Origin: Oscillatoria nigro-viridis PCC 7112
GTDB taxonomy: Bacteria > Cyanobacteriota > Cyanobacteriia > Cyanobacteriales > Microcoleaceae
Reading direction: 5' to 3'
DNA length: 64,000 bases
Assembly: GCF_000317475.1 (NCBI RefSeq)
Contig: NC_019729.1
Location: 5,780,501 to 5,844,500 of the forward strand
The notes under the pieces were generated by a model. The model was not told where the DNA came from, did not search any database, and worked only from the letters and a program-made list of their open reading frames with translations. A program made the position numbers and the translations under genes. Positions 8,800 to 17,500 of the stretch are shown piece by piece. Every line of letters starts with the position of its first letter. The first letter of the stretch is position 1.

Positions 8800-9150
8800 T
8801 CACTGTCCCACCTGTTTCTTCAACCGCCACCGCTGAAACGCTTTTTCGTACTCTTCCCCTTCAGTTCGATCGACATTCCAAGCATTCAGCAACAATCCCA
8901 AGCCCCACCTTAGTAAAATCAACAGCGACCAATCAAGCCCGTGCACTGCTGCTATAGCAATCCTTGCAGGAGTCGTTAATTTTTTACCCCACCCCAACCC
9001 TCCCCTTACTAAAGGGAGGGAGTAAAAAATTCACAAATGATGCGAGGATTGCTATAAGAAGTTTCCGATAACTCCTGACATTCTTTATATGAAAGACATA
9101 AGCGCAGTTAAACGCCAGGTAGTGGCATTTGCGGATTTCAACACCCTTTT
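8800..9150 (-). pseudogene. Decayed second copy of the 2TM-protein gene
   Basis: 8800-8950 translates on the minus strand into LLNAWNVDRTEGEEYEKAF and KKQVG, nearly the C-terminal 2TM signature of the gene at 3667-4164. 9057-9150 resembles the DNA upstream of that gene (4169-4255). About 300 bases in between, which would hold the N-terminal half, are missing and replaced by a miniature element (8953-9056). Confidence 0.8.
8953..9056. repeat. 104-base miniature element with 16-base terminal inverted repeats
   Basis: Left end TATAGCAATCCTTGCA and right end TGCGAGGATTGCTATA pair with one mismatch. The interior is C-rich on the left and has GGGAGGGAGT on the right, giving a second hairpin with CCCTCCCC. 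No protein is encoded. It lies at the deletion point of the 2TM-gene relic. Confidence 0.8.
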
Positions 9151-9226
9151 AAGAACAGGCTTTCCGGCCTGTTCCACAACAAAGTCTACTTATTGTGGAA
9201 CAGGCTTTCCGGGCTGTTCCCGATAG
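9146..9226. repeat. GGAACAGGCTTTCCGGGCTGTTCC-type palindromic repeat
   Basis: Two hairpins of the AACAGGCTTTCC(G)GCCTGTTCC type, separated by ACAACAAAGTCTACTTATTG. The same hairpin occurs twice at 43841-43979. Confidence 0.75.
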
Positions 9227-9245
9227 AGGTACAAAATACCAATAA

Positions 9246-10820
9246 CTAACCCAAAGTATACATCCAGCCATCCCTCGCGCAAATCCTCACAATTCCGTCC
9301 CAAACTACAGGCGTCGCCTCAAATGACAAACCCGGCTTAAATCTCCCCGATTCTATTACTTTCAAACGGTAAAACTCCCCTTTAGCGTTTTTCAAAGCAT
9401 TCCGCTCCCCAGACTTCGCTCGTTCCCAATTCAAAGTGAACAAATAAACACCGTTGTATCCCGCACCGATCAGTTTATTGCCATCGGTAAAAATCGGAGT
9501 AGAAATTGAAGAACCAATGGCTTTTTTAAATACTATTACCGGAGTATCGTAAGACTGGTTTCGCCAAGGTACTGCTATTTTTTTACCTGTAATCATATCT
9601 TGGGAACCGATGTACAAATTGCCGTCGATCGCATTTGTGGCAAACAGCGCCGGAAACTCCCCTGAATTGTACTCGTCATTCAACGCCACCGAGCCAATTA
9701 TCCCGCCTTCCCAGCTAGAAAGCCTGCGATTTCCCGTCGGCAAAAACCATTCGACGCTGGCATTCGGTTCCTTGTTTGGATTCAGCTTCAGCACTCCGCC
9801 GTTGCCTTGAATGTATTGTTTTTCAATGGCACAAAACAGTTTCCCTGATTTAGAAATTACAGCACTTCCATCCAAATCTGAACCAGTATAAAAATCCCAA
9901 ACTATCTTTTTAGTTTCAATGCTAATACCGTAAATATGACCGGAACCAGCAGCTATAAATATTCTATCTTTGAGCCGTGATGGCGATGATTCCGCTACCA
10001 AGTTTCCGCCGTGTTTGCTGATATCTCCTGCTGCATAAAGCTGTACTTCTGACAAGATATTTGGCTGGTTGATGCCTTGTTTGATTTTTGCATTGCTTGT
10101 GGAACTGTCGAGAAAATAGCCGATCGCATTTTCCCCCGCATTGAACAAAACGCCACCGCCGATGTCCAAAGCGCTGCTGTCATTATCGCGGCTGTAGCTG
10201 GGCGTTCTCCTGATGTCCAATTTCCAAAGTTCCTTGCCAGTTCTAAAAGATATTGCCCTAAAACTCGGCACGACACTTTGGCCACCACCGCCACTGCGGC
10301 TGCCTTGCAAAATTACAATTCTGTTTTCGGGGCTAGCTTTTTCATCAATATAAATCGTTGATGAACCTTTGATTATATCATCAAATTTATAGCGCCAAAC
10401 TTCTTTATTGGTAGCAATATCTATTTTTCGCAAATTGTGGTCGAAAGAACCTATAATTAAATAAGTTTTCCCCCGGTCTCTGGTAATTGTGGGCTGTCCA
10501 GTCCAACCCGCGCCGCTCCAAATTTGCGATCGCCTTCCCAGAAAAGTCCGTCCGCTTCCTAGCTCAAATTTGTCGATTAACTTCAAACTTTTCGGAACAC
10601 CTCTGCCGTAGAACCGACGCTTGTCGTTACCTAAAAAGGTCGGGACTAATAATTCTATTTCTGGGTCTGCTTTAGCCAGGAAATTGTTAAGATTAGTTTC
10701 TAATAAAGCTTGCTCCGAGGAGTCTGTTTGGATCGGTTTGATAACAGCAGGAGGAACAGCAGCACTCAGCAAAAATAGTCCTAGCTGTTGATTGAAGGTT
10801 CTCCGAGATGATAAGCTCAT
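9246..10820 (-). CDS. Exported PQQ-type beta-propeller protein
   Basis: 524 residues. The start MSLSSRRTFNQQLG has a twin-arginine-like SRRTF followed by a hydrophobic stretch (LFLLSAAVPPAV), so the protein is probably exported, perhaps folded. The body holds several beta-propeller repeats of the PQQ-dehydrogenase type, visible as GKTYLIIGSFDHNLRKID, NKEVWRYKF, GKELWKLD, KIVWDFYTG and NLYIGSQD. Such propellers occur in enzymes binding PQQ and in scaffold proteins like BamB. No clear PQQ-binding Cys pair or metal ligands were identified, so enzymatic activity is not assured. The gene is divergent from the YyaL-type gene, with a 127-base shared promoter region. A decayed partial copy lies at 8185-8640. 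Confidence 0.75.
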   Translation of the reverse strand: MSLSSRRTFNQQLGLFLLSAAVPPAVIKPIQTDSSEQALLETNLNNFLAKADPEIELLVPTFLGNDKRRFYGRGVPKSLKLIDKFELGSGRTFLGRRSQIWSGAGWTGQPTITRDRGKTYLIIGSFDHNLRKIDIATNKEVWRYKFDDIIKGSSTIYIDEKASPENRIVILQGSRSGGGGQSVVPSFRAISFRTGKELWKLDIRRTPSYSRDNDSSALDIGGGVLFNAGENAIGYFLDSSTSNAKIKQGINQPNILSEVQLYAAGDISKHGGNLVAESSPSRLKDRIFIAAGSGHIYGISIETKKIVWDFYTGSDLDGSAVISKSGKLFCAIEKQYIQGNGGVLKLNPNKEPNASVEWFLPTGNRRLSSWEGGIIGSVALNDEYNSGEFPALFATNAIDGNLYIGSQDMITGKKIAVPWRNQSYDTPVIVFKKAIGSSISTPIFTDGNKLIGAGYNGVYLFTLNWERAKSGERNALKNAKGEFYRLKVIESGRFKPGLSFEATPVVWDGIVRICARDGWMYTLG

Positions 10821-10947
10821 ATTAGATCGAGATAATCAGCCTTAATATTAAAACATAATTATCAGCAACCACTCAACTAAAACATCTCGCGCTAAACTGC
10901 TAGAGAACTGACAAGCTTACCCAGCACGAGTTAAAGTGGATTTGATT

Positions 10948-13035
10948 ATGGTCAACCGTCTTGCTCAATCCCAAAGCCTTTACCTGCGGAAACACGCCGA
11001 AAATCCGATCGACTGGTGGCCTTGGTGCGACGAAGCCCTAGAAACGGCCCGAAGCGAAAATAAACCGATTTTCCTGTCAATTGGCTACTCTAGCTGCCAC
11101 TGGTGTACGGTGATGGAAGGAGAAGCATTTTCCGATCGCGCGATCGCCCAATACATGAATTCGCATTTTATACCGATAAAAGTCGATCGCGAAGAACGCC
11201 CGGATATCGACAGCATTTATATGCAAACCTTGCAAATGATGACCGGTCAAGGCGGTTGGCCGCTCAACGTTTTTCTCACTCCAGACGAGCGAGTTCCCTT
11301 CTACGGAGGCACTTATTTCCCCGTAGAACCGCGCTACGGACGGCCGGGATTTTTAGAAGTTTTGCAAGCAATTCGCCGCTTTTACGACACAGAAAAAGGC
11401 AAAGTAGAAGCCTTCAAAGCAGAGATTTTAAGCAACCTCCAACAGTCGGCCGCGCTGTCAGGAGTGACCGCCGAACTAAATCGCGAACTCTTCCAAAAAG
11501 GCTTAGAAATCAACACCGGAATTGTGGCAGGCCACAACCCCGGCCCCAGTTTTCCCATGATACCTTATGCTGAGCTAGCACTGCGGGGAACGCGATTTAA
11601 TTTTGAATCAAAATACGACAGCAAACAAGTCTGCACTCAGCGCGGATTAGACTTAGCATTGGGCGGCATTTACGACCACGTGGGAGGCGGATTTCACCGC
11701 TACACGGTTGACGCGACTTGGACTGTCCCGCACTTTGAAAAAATGCTCTACGACAACGGTCAAATTGTTGAGTATTTAGCAAATTTGTGGAGCGCGGGAA
11801 TACAAGAACCGGCTTTTGAAACTGCGATCGCGGGGACAGTAGAATGGTTGAAACGAGAAATGATTGCGCCAACAGGCTATTTTTATGCTGCACAGGATGC
11901 GGACAGCTTTAACACTTCTGAAGAAGTTGAACCGGAAGAAGGAGCATTTTATGTCTGGACTTATGCCGAACTGGAACAACTATTAACTGCTGAGGAATTG
12001 GCGGAAATTAAAGCACAGTTTACTGTTAGTCGCAGCGGCAATTTTGAAGGCAAGAATGTATTGCAGCGCCGCCATCCGGGAAGACTGAGCGACACGGTAG
12101 AAACAGCTTTGGCTAAACTCTTTGCTGTTCGCTACGGTGGCAATCCCAATACTGTAAAAACCTTTCCGCCAGCCCGCAACAATCAAGAAGCTAAAAACGA
12201 CAGTTGGCCGGGTAGAATTCCCGCCGTTACTGACACGAAAATGATTGCTGCTTGGAATAGCTTAATGATTTCCGGTTTAGCCCGCGCTGCGGCTGTTTTT
12301 GGCAATTTGGAATATCTCGAATTAGCTGTGAAAGCGGCTAATTTTATTTTAGACAATCAGTGGACGGAGGGGCGATTTCAGCGGTTGAATTATGACGGAC
12401 AATCTGCTGTAACCGCGCAGTCGGAAGATTATGCTTTGTTTGTGAAAGCTTTGTTGGATTTGCACCAAGCGAGTTTGACTTTAGGTAACGGGGAAGAGGC
12501 AAAACAGTTGCCGAATTCTCAGTTTTGGTTGGAGAAAGCTCTGCAGGTGCAAGAAGAGTTTGATGAGTTTTTGTGGAGCGTGGAATTGGGAGGATATTAC
12601 AATACTGCTCAGGATGCTAGCGGAGATTTGTTGGTGCGGGAACGCAGCTATATAGACAATGCAACTCCGGCGGCGAATGGAATTGCGATCGCGTCTTTGG
12701 TTCGCCTCGCGCTGTTGGGCCCGAATTTGGAATATCTCGATCGCGCGGAGCAAGGTTTGCAAGCTTTCAGCAGTATTGTGCAAGATTCTCCGCAAGCTTG
12801 TCCGAGTCTACTTTCGGCGATCGACTGGTATCAGCATTCTACCCTGATTCGCACGTCACCAGACCAGATTTCGGGGTTGATTTCGCAGTATTATCCGACT
12901 GCTGTATGTCAGATTGAGGCTGATTTGCCTGAAGGTGTTATCGGGTTAGTTTGCGAGTGTTTGACTTGCAAGGAACCTGCGAAAAGTCAAGAGCGGCTGT
13001 TGGAGGAAATTTTGCAAAGTCAAACGCGGGTTTAG
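10948..13035 (+). CDS. Thioredoxin-domain DUF255 protein (YyaL/SPATA20 type)
   Basis: 695 residues from the ATG at 10948 (MVNRLAQSQS), chosen because relatives begin at NRLA; a GTG four codons upstream is possible. Residues 1-160 form the DUF255 thioredoxin-like domain with the NPIDWWPW entry motif, Cys50 and Cys53 in the CHWC active site, and GGWPLNVFLTPD. The rest resembles an (alpha/alpha)6 barrel of the N-acylglucosamine epimerase/cellobiose-epimerase type (EKMLYDNGQ, AWNSLMISGLARA, YIDNATPAANG). The physiological role of the bacterial family is not settled. The usual CHWC-H-VM-E-E-S reads CHWCTVMEGEAF here, a change of two conserved residues near the active site. No ribosome site stands out. 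Confidence 0.88.
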   Translation: MVNRLAQSQSLYLRKHAENPIDWWPWCDEALETARSENKPIFLSIGYSSCHWCTVMEGEAFSDRAIAQYMNSHFIPIKVDREERPDIDSIYMQTLQMMTGQGGWPLNVFLTPDERVPFYGGTYFPVEPRYGRPGFLEVLQAIRRFYDTEKGKVEAFKAEILSNLQQSAALSGVTAELNRELFQKGLEINTGIVAGHNPGPSFPMIPYAELALRGTRFNFESKYDSKQVCTQRGLDLALGGIYDHVGGGFHRYTVDATWTVPHFEKMLYDNGQIVEYLANLWSAGIQEPAFETAIAGTVEWLKREMIAPTGYFYAAQDADSFNTSEEVEPEEGAFYVWTYAELEQLLTAEELAEIKAQFTVSRSGNFEGKNVLQRRHPGRLSDTVETALAKLFAVRYGGNPNTVKTFPPARNNQEAKNDSWPGRIPAVTDTKMIAAWNSLMISGLARAAAVFGNLEYLELAVKAANFILDNQWTEGRFQRLNYDGQSAVTAQSEDYALFVKALLDLHQASLTLGNGEEAKQLPNSQFWLEKALQVQEEFDEFLWSVELGGYYNTAQDASGDLLVRERSYIDNATPAANGIAIASLVRLALLGPNLEYLDRAEQGLQAFSSIVQDSPQACPSLLSAIDWYQHSTLIRTSPDQISGLISQYYPTAVCQIEADLPEGVIGLVCECLTCKEPAKSQERLLEEILQSQTRV

Positions 13036-13200
13036 TACCAATACTGTCTATATTATTGAACCGCGAAGACGCGAAAAACGCGAAGGAAGAAGGAGGAAGC
13101 AGAAGGAAGAAGTAGATTATCTCCTACCGGGAAGGAATCGCATCTTCAGTCTGCTCCTCAATCTTCCAAAGAATCTCAGTGGCTTCAGCCCGCTTGAGTG

Positions 13201-14289
13201 TCAACAAATGCAAATACTTTCCGGCGGCACGGCAACTCGAACGCTGTCGCCTACTTGGTGTCGCTGCAAGTCATCTCTGTGCAAGTTTTGTCGGCGAAGG
13301 GCGATCGAACTTTTAGCAGTCAACCGCACCGTATAGCGCGTGTCAGTGCCAATATAAATAGCCTCTTCTACTATTCCCGGCCAGCTATTTTCAACCTCAT
13401 AATTAGCCGGATAAATAGCAGCTTTTTCTGGCCGCAACACCAGGGTAACAACTTTCCCAGGGGGGATATCTTCGGCTGTTGCAACTAACACGGCTAACTG
13501 CTGGTCAACCAACACGATTATTGTACCGTTTTGCTTTTCTACTACTCGACCACTTAAAAAATTGCTCTCGCCAATAAAATCAGCAACAAACCGCGTTTTA
13601 GGATATTCATAAATATCAACAGGCGTCCCTACTTGTTGCAGTTTTCCTCCATCCATCACTGCAATTCTGTCCGACATTGTTAGTGCTTCTTCCTGATCGT
13701 GAGTGACATAAATAAACGTAATTCCCAATTTTCGCTGCATTTTTTTTAATTCTAATTGCATCTCTTTACGCAATTTTAAATCCAGCGCTCCTAGGGGTTC
13801 ATCCAACAGCAAAACAGACGGCTGTTTGACTAATGCTCTTGCTAGTGCTACTCGCTGCTGCTGTCCCCCTGACAGTTGCCGGGGATAGCGTTTTCCTACC
13901 TCGGTTAACTGTACTAATGCTAAGGCTTCAGCAACGCGATCGCGAATTGTTTTCTGAGGCAAATTCTCCATTTCCAACCCAAAAGCGGCATTTTGTGCTA
14001 CTGTCATGTGCGGAAATAAAGCATAGTTTTGAAATACCGTATTTACTGGGCGGTGAAATGGCGGGCGATTTTGCATCGGTTGGCCGTGAATGTAAATTTC
14101 GCCGGCTGTGGGAATTTCAAAACCAGCGATCATTCGCAAAGTTGTAGTTTTGCCGCAGCCGGAAGGGCCGAGTAAAGAAAAGAATTCTCGATCGTAAATT
14201 TGCAGGTTGATGTTGTCTACAGCTAAGAAATCTTGACTGCGGACACTTTTAAATACTTTGGAAACTTCTAAAACTTCGACAGCGTGCAT
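13201..14289 (-). CDS. potA: Spermidine/putrescine ABC transporter ATP-binding protein
   Basis: 362 residues. It hydrolyses ATP to drive polyamine uptake. Walker A is GPSGCGKTT (about residue 40), the signature is LSGGQQQRVALARAL, Walker B is LLLDEPLGALD, and the switch His lies in VTHDQEEALTMSD. A C-terminal TOBE-type domain follows residue 240 (SNFLSGRVV, LVLRPEKAAI). It is the last gene of a four-gene minus-strand cluster, 189 bases behind potD; that gap has two palindromic repeats that may weaken or stabilise transcription. PotA-like proteins also serve other imports, but the cognate PotD neighbour supports polyamines. Confidence 0.92.
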   Translation of the reverse strand: MHAVEVLEVSKVFKSVRSQDFLAVDNINLQIYDREFFSLLGPSGCGKTTTLRMIAGFEIPTAGEIYIHGQPMQNRPPFHRPVNTVFQNYALFPHMTVAQNAAFGLEMENLPQKTIRDRVAEALALVQLTEVGKRYPRQLSGGQQQRVALARALVKQPSVLLLDEPLGALDLKLRKEMQLELKKMQRKLGITFIYVTHDQEEALTMSDRIAVMDGGKLQQVGTPVDIYEYPKTRFVADFIGESNFLSGRVVEKQNGTIIVLVDQQLAVLVATAEDIPPGKVVTLVLRPEKAAIYPANYEVENSWPGIVEEAIYIGTDTRYTVRLTAKSSIALRRQNLHRDDLQRHQVGDSVRVAVPPESICIC

Positions 14290-14304
14290 TATTATCTATC
14301 CTGG

Positions 14305-14456
14305 TAGGGTGCATCAGTGATTAGCTTATAGTTTATCTATAAAATTAATATCTGCTGACGCACCCTACGAATTCTATCTCAGCTAATCAGCATTTAAATT
14401 GCCGATCCATAAATAATTTAACTCTTGTGGGGTGGGCTTCTAGCCCGCCCCAAATA
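14305..14456. repeat. Palindromic repeats in the potD-potA gap
   Basis: 14305-14367 begins TAGGGTGCATCAG and ends CTGACGCACCCTA, an inverted repeat pair. 14428-14456 holds TTGTGGGGTGGGCTTCTAGC followed by CCGCCCC, the hairpin type found near 46335 and 52900. Confidence 0.65.
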
Positions 14457-14478
14457 TGCAAGTTAAATGTGGAATAGC

Positions 14479-15540
14479 TTACTTTCCGGCCCCTGCTTTA
14501 ACTTCCGTCCAAGCTCGATCGTACAATGCAGTTGCTTTCCCGACATCCTGCAATAATTTCATTTTGCCAAACACCTCAGCCGGCGGGTAAATTTGAGGAT
14601 TTTTTAAATCTTTCGGGTCGATTAAACCTCGATCGATTGCTGCTTTGTTGGGCGATCCGAAGTGGGTAAAATTGGAAATTTGGGCGCCTACTTCTGGCTG
14701 CAAAATAAAGTTAATAAATTTCTCCGCTAACTCTTTCTGGGGCGCACCTTTGGGAATGGCCATGTTGTCAGAAAAAATGATTGTTCCTTCTTTGGGAATA
14801 GCGTAACGGAGATTAGGATTTTCTTTCATCACTTGGAAAATATCACCGCTCCATTCCATTGTCAAATTTACTTCTCCTTGATCTAGCATATTTTGACCTG
14901 TATCGGGGACAAAAGCTGCAATGATATTTTTACTTTTAATCAGCAAATCGCGGGCTTTGTTAATTTCTTCGGGATTGGTTGTATTTGGATCAAATCCTAA
15001 ATACATTAAAACTCCTGCCAGTGTGTATCTGGCATCGTCTTGCCACGCGACTTTTCCGGTATATTTTGGGTCGAACATCACCCCCCAACTGTTAATTTCT
15101 CCCTGGATAGTTTTCACGTTGTAGCCAATTCCCATCGTTCCCCACTGGTAGGGGAGGGAATATTTGTTCTCCGGGTCAAAAGCTTGATTGATAAACTTAG
15201 GTTCTAGGTTTTTTTTGTTGGGAATATTGTTTAAATTGAGCGGCTCAATTATATTGTCTGCGATCATGATTTTCACCATGTAATCGGCGGGAAATATTAA
15301 GTCGTAACCGGGGTTTCCCTGTTTGAGTTTGGCATAGAGTGCGTCGCTGTTCTCGAAAGTGTCGTATTGAATTTTAACATTGTTCTCTTTCTCGAATTGG
15401 GCGATCGCTTCTGGGGCGATATAACTTGCATAATTGTAAATGCTGAGCACTTGCTGCTGGTTGCCACCTGTGGGGCTACAGCCGAAAGCCACCGTTGCAC
15501 TCATCACAAATAAAAGTAGGAAAGTCAGCAGGCGTTTCAT
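14479..15540 (-). CDS. potD: Polyamine ABC transporter substrate-binding lipoprotein
   Basis: 353 residues. Residues 1-21 form a lipoprotein signal peptide (MKRLLTFLLLFVMSATVAFGC); Cys21 would be lipidated, so the protein is anchored on the outer face of the inner membrane. The mature part begins with LSIYNYASYIAPEAIAQFE, matching the PotD/PotF fold start, and has FPADYMVKIM, LPYQWGTMGIGYN and FINFILQPEVGAQIS in the usual order. It captures spermidine or putrescine and hands it to PotB/PotC. The gene follows potC at 51 bases. Specificity between the two polyamines cannot be decided by eye. Confidence 0.92.
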   Translation of the reverse strand: MKRLLTFLLLFVMSATVAFGCSPTGGNQQQVLSIYNYASYIAPEAIAQFEKENNVKIQYDTFENSDALYAKLKQGNPGYDLIFPADYMVKIMIADNIIEPLNLNNIPNKKNLEPKFINQAFDPENKYSLPYQWGTMGIGYNVKTIQGEINSWGVMFDPKYTGKVAWQDDARYTLAGVLMYLGFDPNTTNPEEINKARDLLIKSKNIIAAFVPDTGQNMLDQGEVNLTMEWSGDIFQVMKENPNLRYAIPKEGTIIFSDNMAIPKGAPQKELAEKFINFILQPEVGAQISNFTHFGSPNKAAIDRGLIDPKDLKNPQIYPPAEVFGKMKLLQDVGKATALYDRAWTEVKAGAGK

Positions 15541-15591
15541 AGGTTTTGTTAGTTGCAGACGACAATAATTATGACACAGAAAGCAATTTTT

Positions 15592-16443
15592 TTAAGTTTT
15601 TTTAACTTTGAACGATGATAAAACCAGCAATAAGGAAGCCAACAACATCAAAGTTGAAATGGCATTAATCGCTGGCGTGACAGCAAATTTTATCATGCCG
15701 TAAACAAATAGCGGCAGCGTCACTGAACCGACGCCGGTGGTAAAAAATGTCACGACAAAATCGTCCAGCGACAAAGTAAAAGCCAGCAGTGCAGCGCTGA
15801 AAATAGCGGGCCAAATCAGAGGGAGAGTGATGCGCCAAAAAGCCCGCCATTCGTTAGCGCCTAAGTCAAAAGCTGCTTGTTCTAATTGAGGATCGAGTTC
15901 CGCCAAACGCGCCCTGACAGTAACAGTCACAAAGGAAATATTAAAGACAACGTGACCGATAATTACGGTAGGTAAGCCGAGATTGAGGCGAATTCCCGTG
16001 AGATTTTCTACGATCCGAAATACTAGGGTAAAGAAAACTAGCAGCGAAATGCCGATCGTAATTTCGGGCATAATAATCGGCAAAAACAGTAAAGCTTCTA
16101 CTGCTTTGCGTCCTGGGAAATGAAAGCGTTCGAGTGCTAACGCCAGCATTGTACCAAAAATTGTCGCTAACACCGTCGAAATAGCTGCAATTAGCAAGCT
16201 GTTGTTGAGTGCAGTCAAGATTCCGGCGCTGCTACTCGTAGCAATCGTCCCGCCTGCATTGCTAAACAAACTGCGGTACCAATCGAGGGTAAAGCCGCGC
16301 CAAACGGCATTGAATCTGGAGGCGTTAAAGGAGTAAATAATTAAGATGAGAATTGGCAAGTAAAGAAAGGCAAATGCTAGTGCAGCTTGTACCCAAAGCC
16401 ACTTTTTGCCGATCGCCCGCACGAGTAAATCTAGTTCAGTCAT
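15592..16443 (-). CDS. potC: Polyamine ABC transporter permease PotC
   Basis: 283 residues with six membrane segments, starting MTELDLLVRAIGKKW. The inner-membrane permease pairs with PotB. The EAA loop that docks PotA is visible around residue 195-215 (LEQAAFDLGANEWRAFWRIT, followed by LPLIWPAI). First membrane segment LAFAFLYLPILILIIYSF matches the PotC group, with FNASRFNAVWRGFTLDWYRSLF after it. It follows potB with a 110-base gap holding a palindromic repeat. Confidence 0.92.
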   Translation of the reverse strand: MTELDLLVRAIGKKWLWVQAALAFAFLYLPILILIIYSFNASRFNAVWRGFTLDWYRSLFSNAGGTIATSSSAGILTALNNSLLIAAISTVLATIFGTMLALALERFHFPGRKAVEALLFLPIIMPEITIGISLLVFFTLVFRIVENLTGIRLNLGLPTVIIGHVVFNISFVTVTVRARLAELDPQLEQAAFDLGANEWRAFWRITLPLIWPAIFSAALLAFTLSLDDFVVTFFTTGVGSVTLPLFVYGMIKFAVTPAINAISTLMLLASLLLVLSSFKVKKT

Positions 16444-16463
16444 TAGTCAAAAATAGGTTCGCC

Positions 16464-16527
16464 TGTAGGGGCGGGTTTTACAGACAATCTGTGCCTAAGA
16501 CCAATAATCTCATAAACCCGCCCCCAC
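16464..16527. repeat. GTAGGGGCGGGTT-type palindrome between potB and potC
   Basis: Left arm TGTAGGGGCGGGTTTTA and right arm TCATAAACCCGCCCCCAC. The same kind of element lies at 45753-45820 and thrice at 54277-54583. Confidence 0.8.
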
Positions 16528-16553
16528 CCAACTGTAAATCTCAATCTACCTGT

Positions 16554-17399
16554 TTAAGTTTCGTCAGAGACGCGGAAATAAATTAACACAGGAATCAATA
16601 TGATTACCGTCAACAGCATAGAAAGCGCTGAGCCAAAAGGCCAATCGCGGGCTTTCATAAACTGATTTTGAATCAAATTTCCCACCATAATTGTTTTAGA
16701 TCCGCCCAATATATCCGGTGTGATGAAAGCGCCGACGGCGGGAACAAAAACTAAAATAGATCCCGCAACAATACCGCGACTTGTTAATGGTAAAAATACG
16801 CGCCAGAAAGTTCTGATATCATTAGCCCCTAAATCGTGAGCGGCTTCTACCAATGAAAAATTGAATCGTTCTATGCTAGAATATAAAGGCAAAACCATGA
16901 AAGGTAAATAGCCGTAAATAAGACCGAGCGCCACAGCGAAAGGCGTAAAAAGCAAGTTTAACGGTGCGCTAATAATTTGCAAGCTTTGCAAGGCTGTGTT
17001 AACTACTCCTTCGCTACGCAGGAGTACGATCCAGGCGTAGGTTCTCACTAAAAAGTTAGTCCAAAATGGAATGATTACTAGCAAAAGCAAAGCATTTCGC
17101 CAGCGGGGAGAACGGGTGGCGATGAAGAAGGCTAGGGGATAGCCAACTAACCAGCAAGCAGCAGTTGTTAAAAATGCCAGCCAGAGCGATCGCCCAATTA
17201 CTCCTAAGAAAAGTCCGCTGAACAAACGCTGGTAGTTGCTGAGAGTAAATATCCAAGTAACGCCACCGTAAGTACCGCGTTCTAAAAAACTGTACAAAAG
17301 GACAATTAGCACTGGCAAAATGAAGAAAACCATCAGCCATGCGGTAGCGGGAAATAATAGCAGCAACAGGTTAGTTTGCTGGCGGTTTTTGACACTCAT
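16554..17399 (-). CDS. potB: Polyamine ABC transporter permease PotB
   Basis: 281 residues and six membrane segments, the first gene of the potB-potC-potD-potA cluster. The first segment is TAWLMVFFILPVLIVLLYSF, and the PotA-docking EAA loop is VEAAHDLGANDIRTFWRVFL, with PLTSRGIVAG after it. The order permease-permease-binding protein-ATPase differs from the E. coli order potABCD but is common in cyanobacteria. The promoter should lie in the 101 bases shared with the divergent oxidoreductase gene at 17501. Confidence 0.92.
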   Translation of the reverse strand: MSVKNRQQTNLLLLLFPATAWLMVFFILPVLIVLLYSFLERGTYGGVTWIFTLSNYQRLFSGLFLGVIGRSLWLAFLTTAACWLVGYPLAFFIATRSPRWRNALLLLVIIPFWTNFLVRTYAWIVLLRSEGVVNTALQSLQIISAPLNLLFTPFAVALGLIYGYLPFMVLPLYSSIERFNFSLVEAAHDLGANDIRTFWRVFLPLTSRGIVAGSILVFVPAVGAFITPDILGGSKTIMVGNLIQNQFMKARDWPFGSALSMLLTVIILIPVLIYFRVSDET

Positions 17400-17500
17400 T
17401 ATTCATTCAAGCGAAATTTAGCACATAATCCAACACATTTTATATCAAATCCGTATTTTATGAATTATGTCATCATTAATAAATTATCAAGAGGTACGCA

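Noticed and set aside
13137..13200. Possible small coding end (LTLKRAEATEILWKIEEQ) behind potA
   Set aside because: In frame it becomes an Arg-rich shadow of potA with no start or family; most likely chance.
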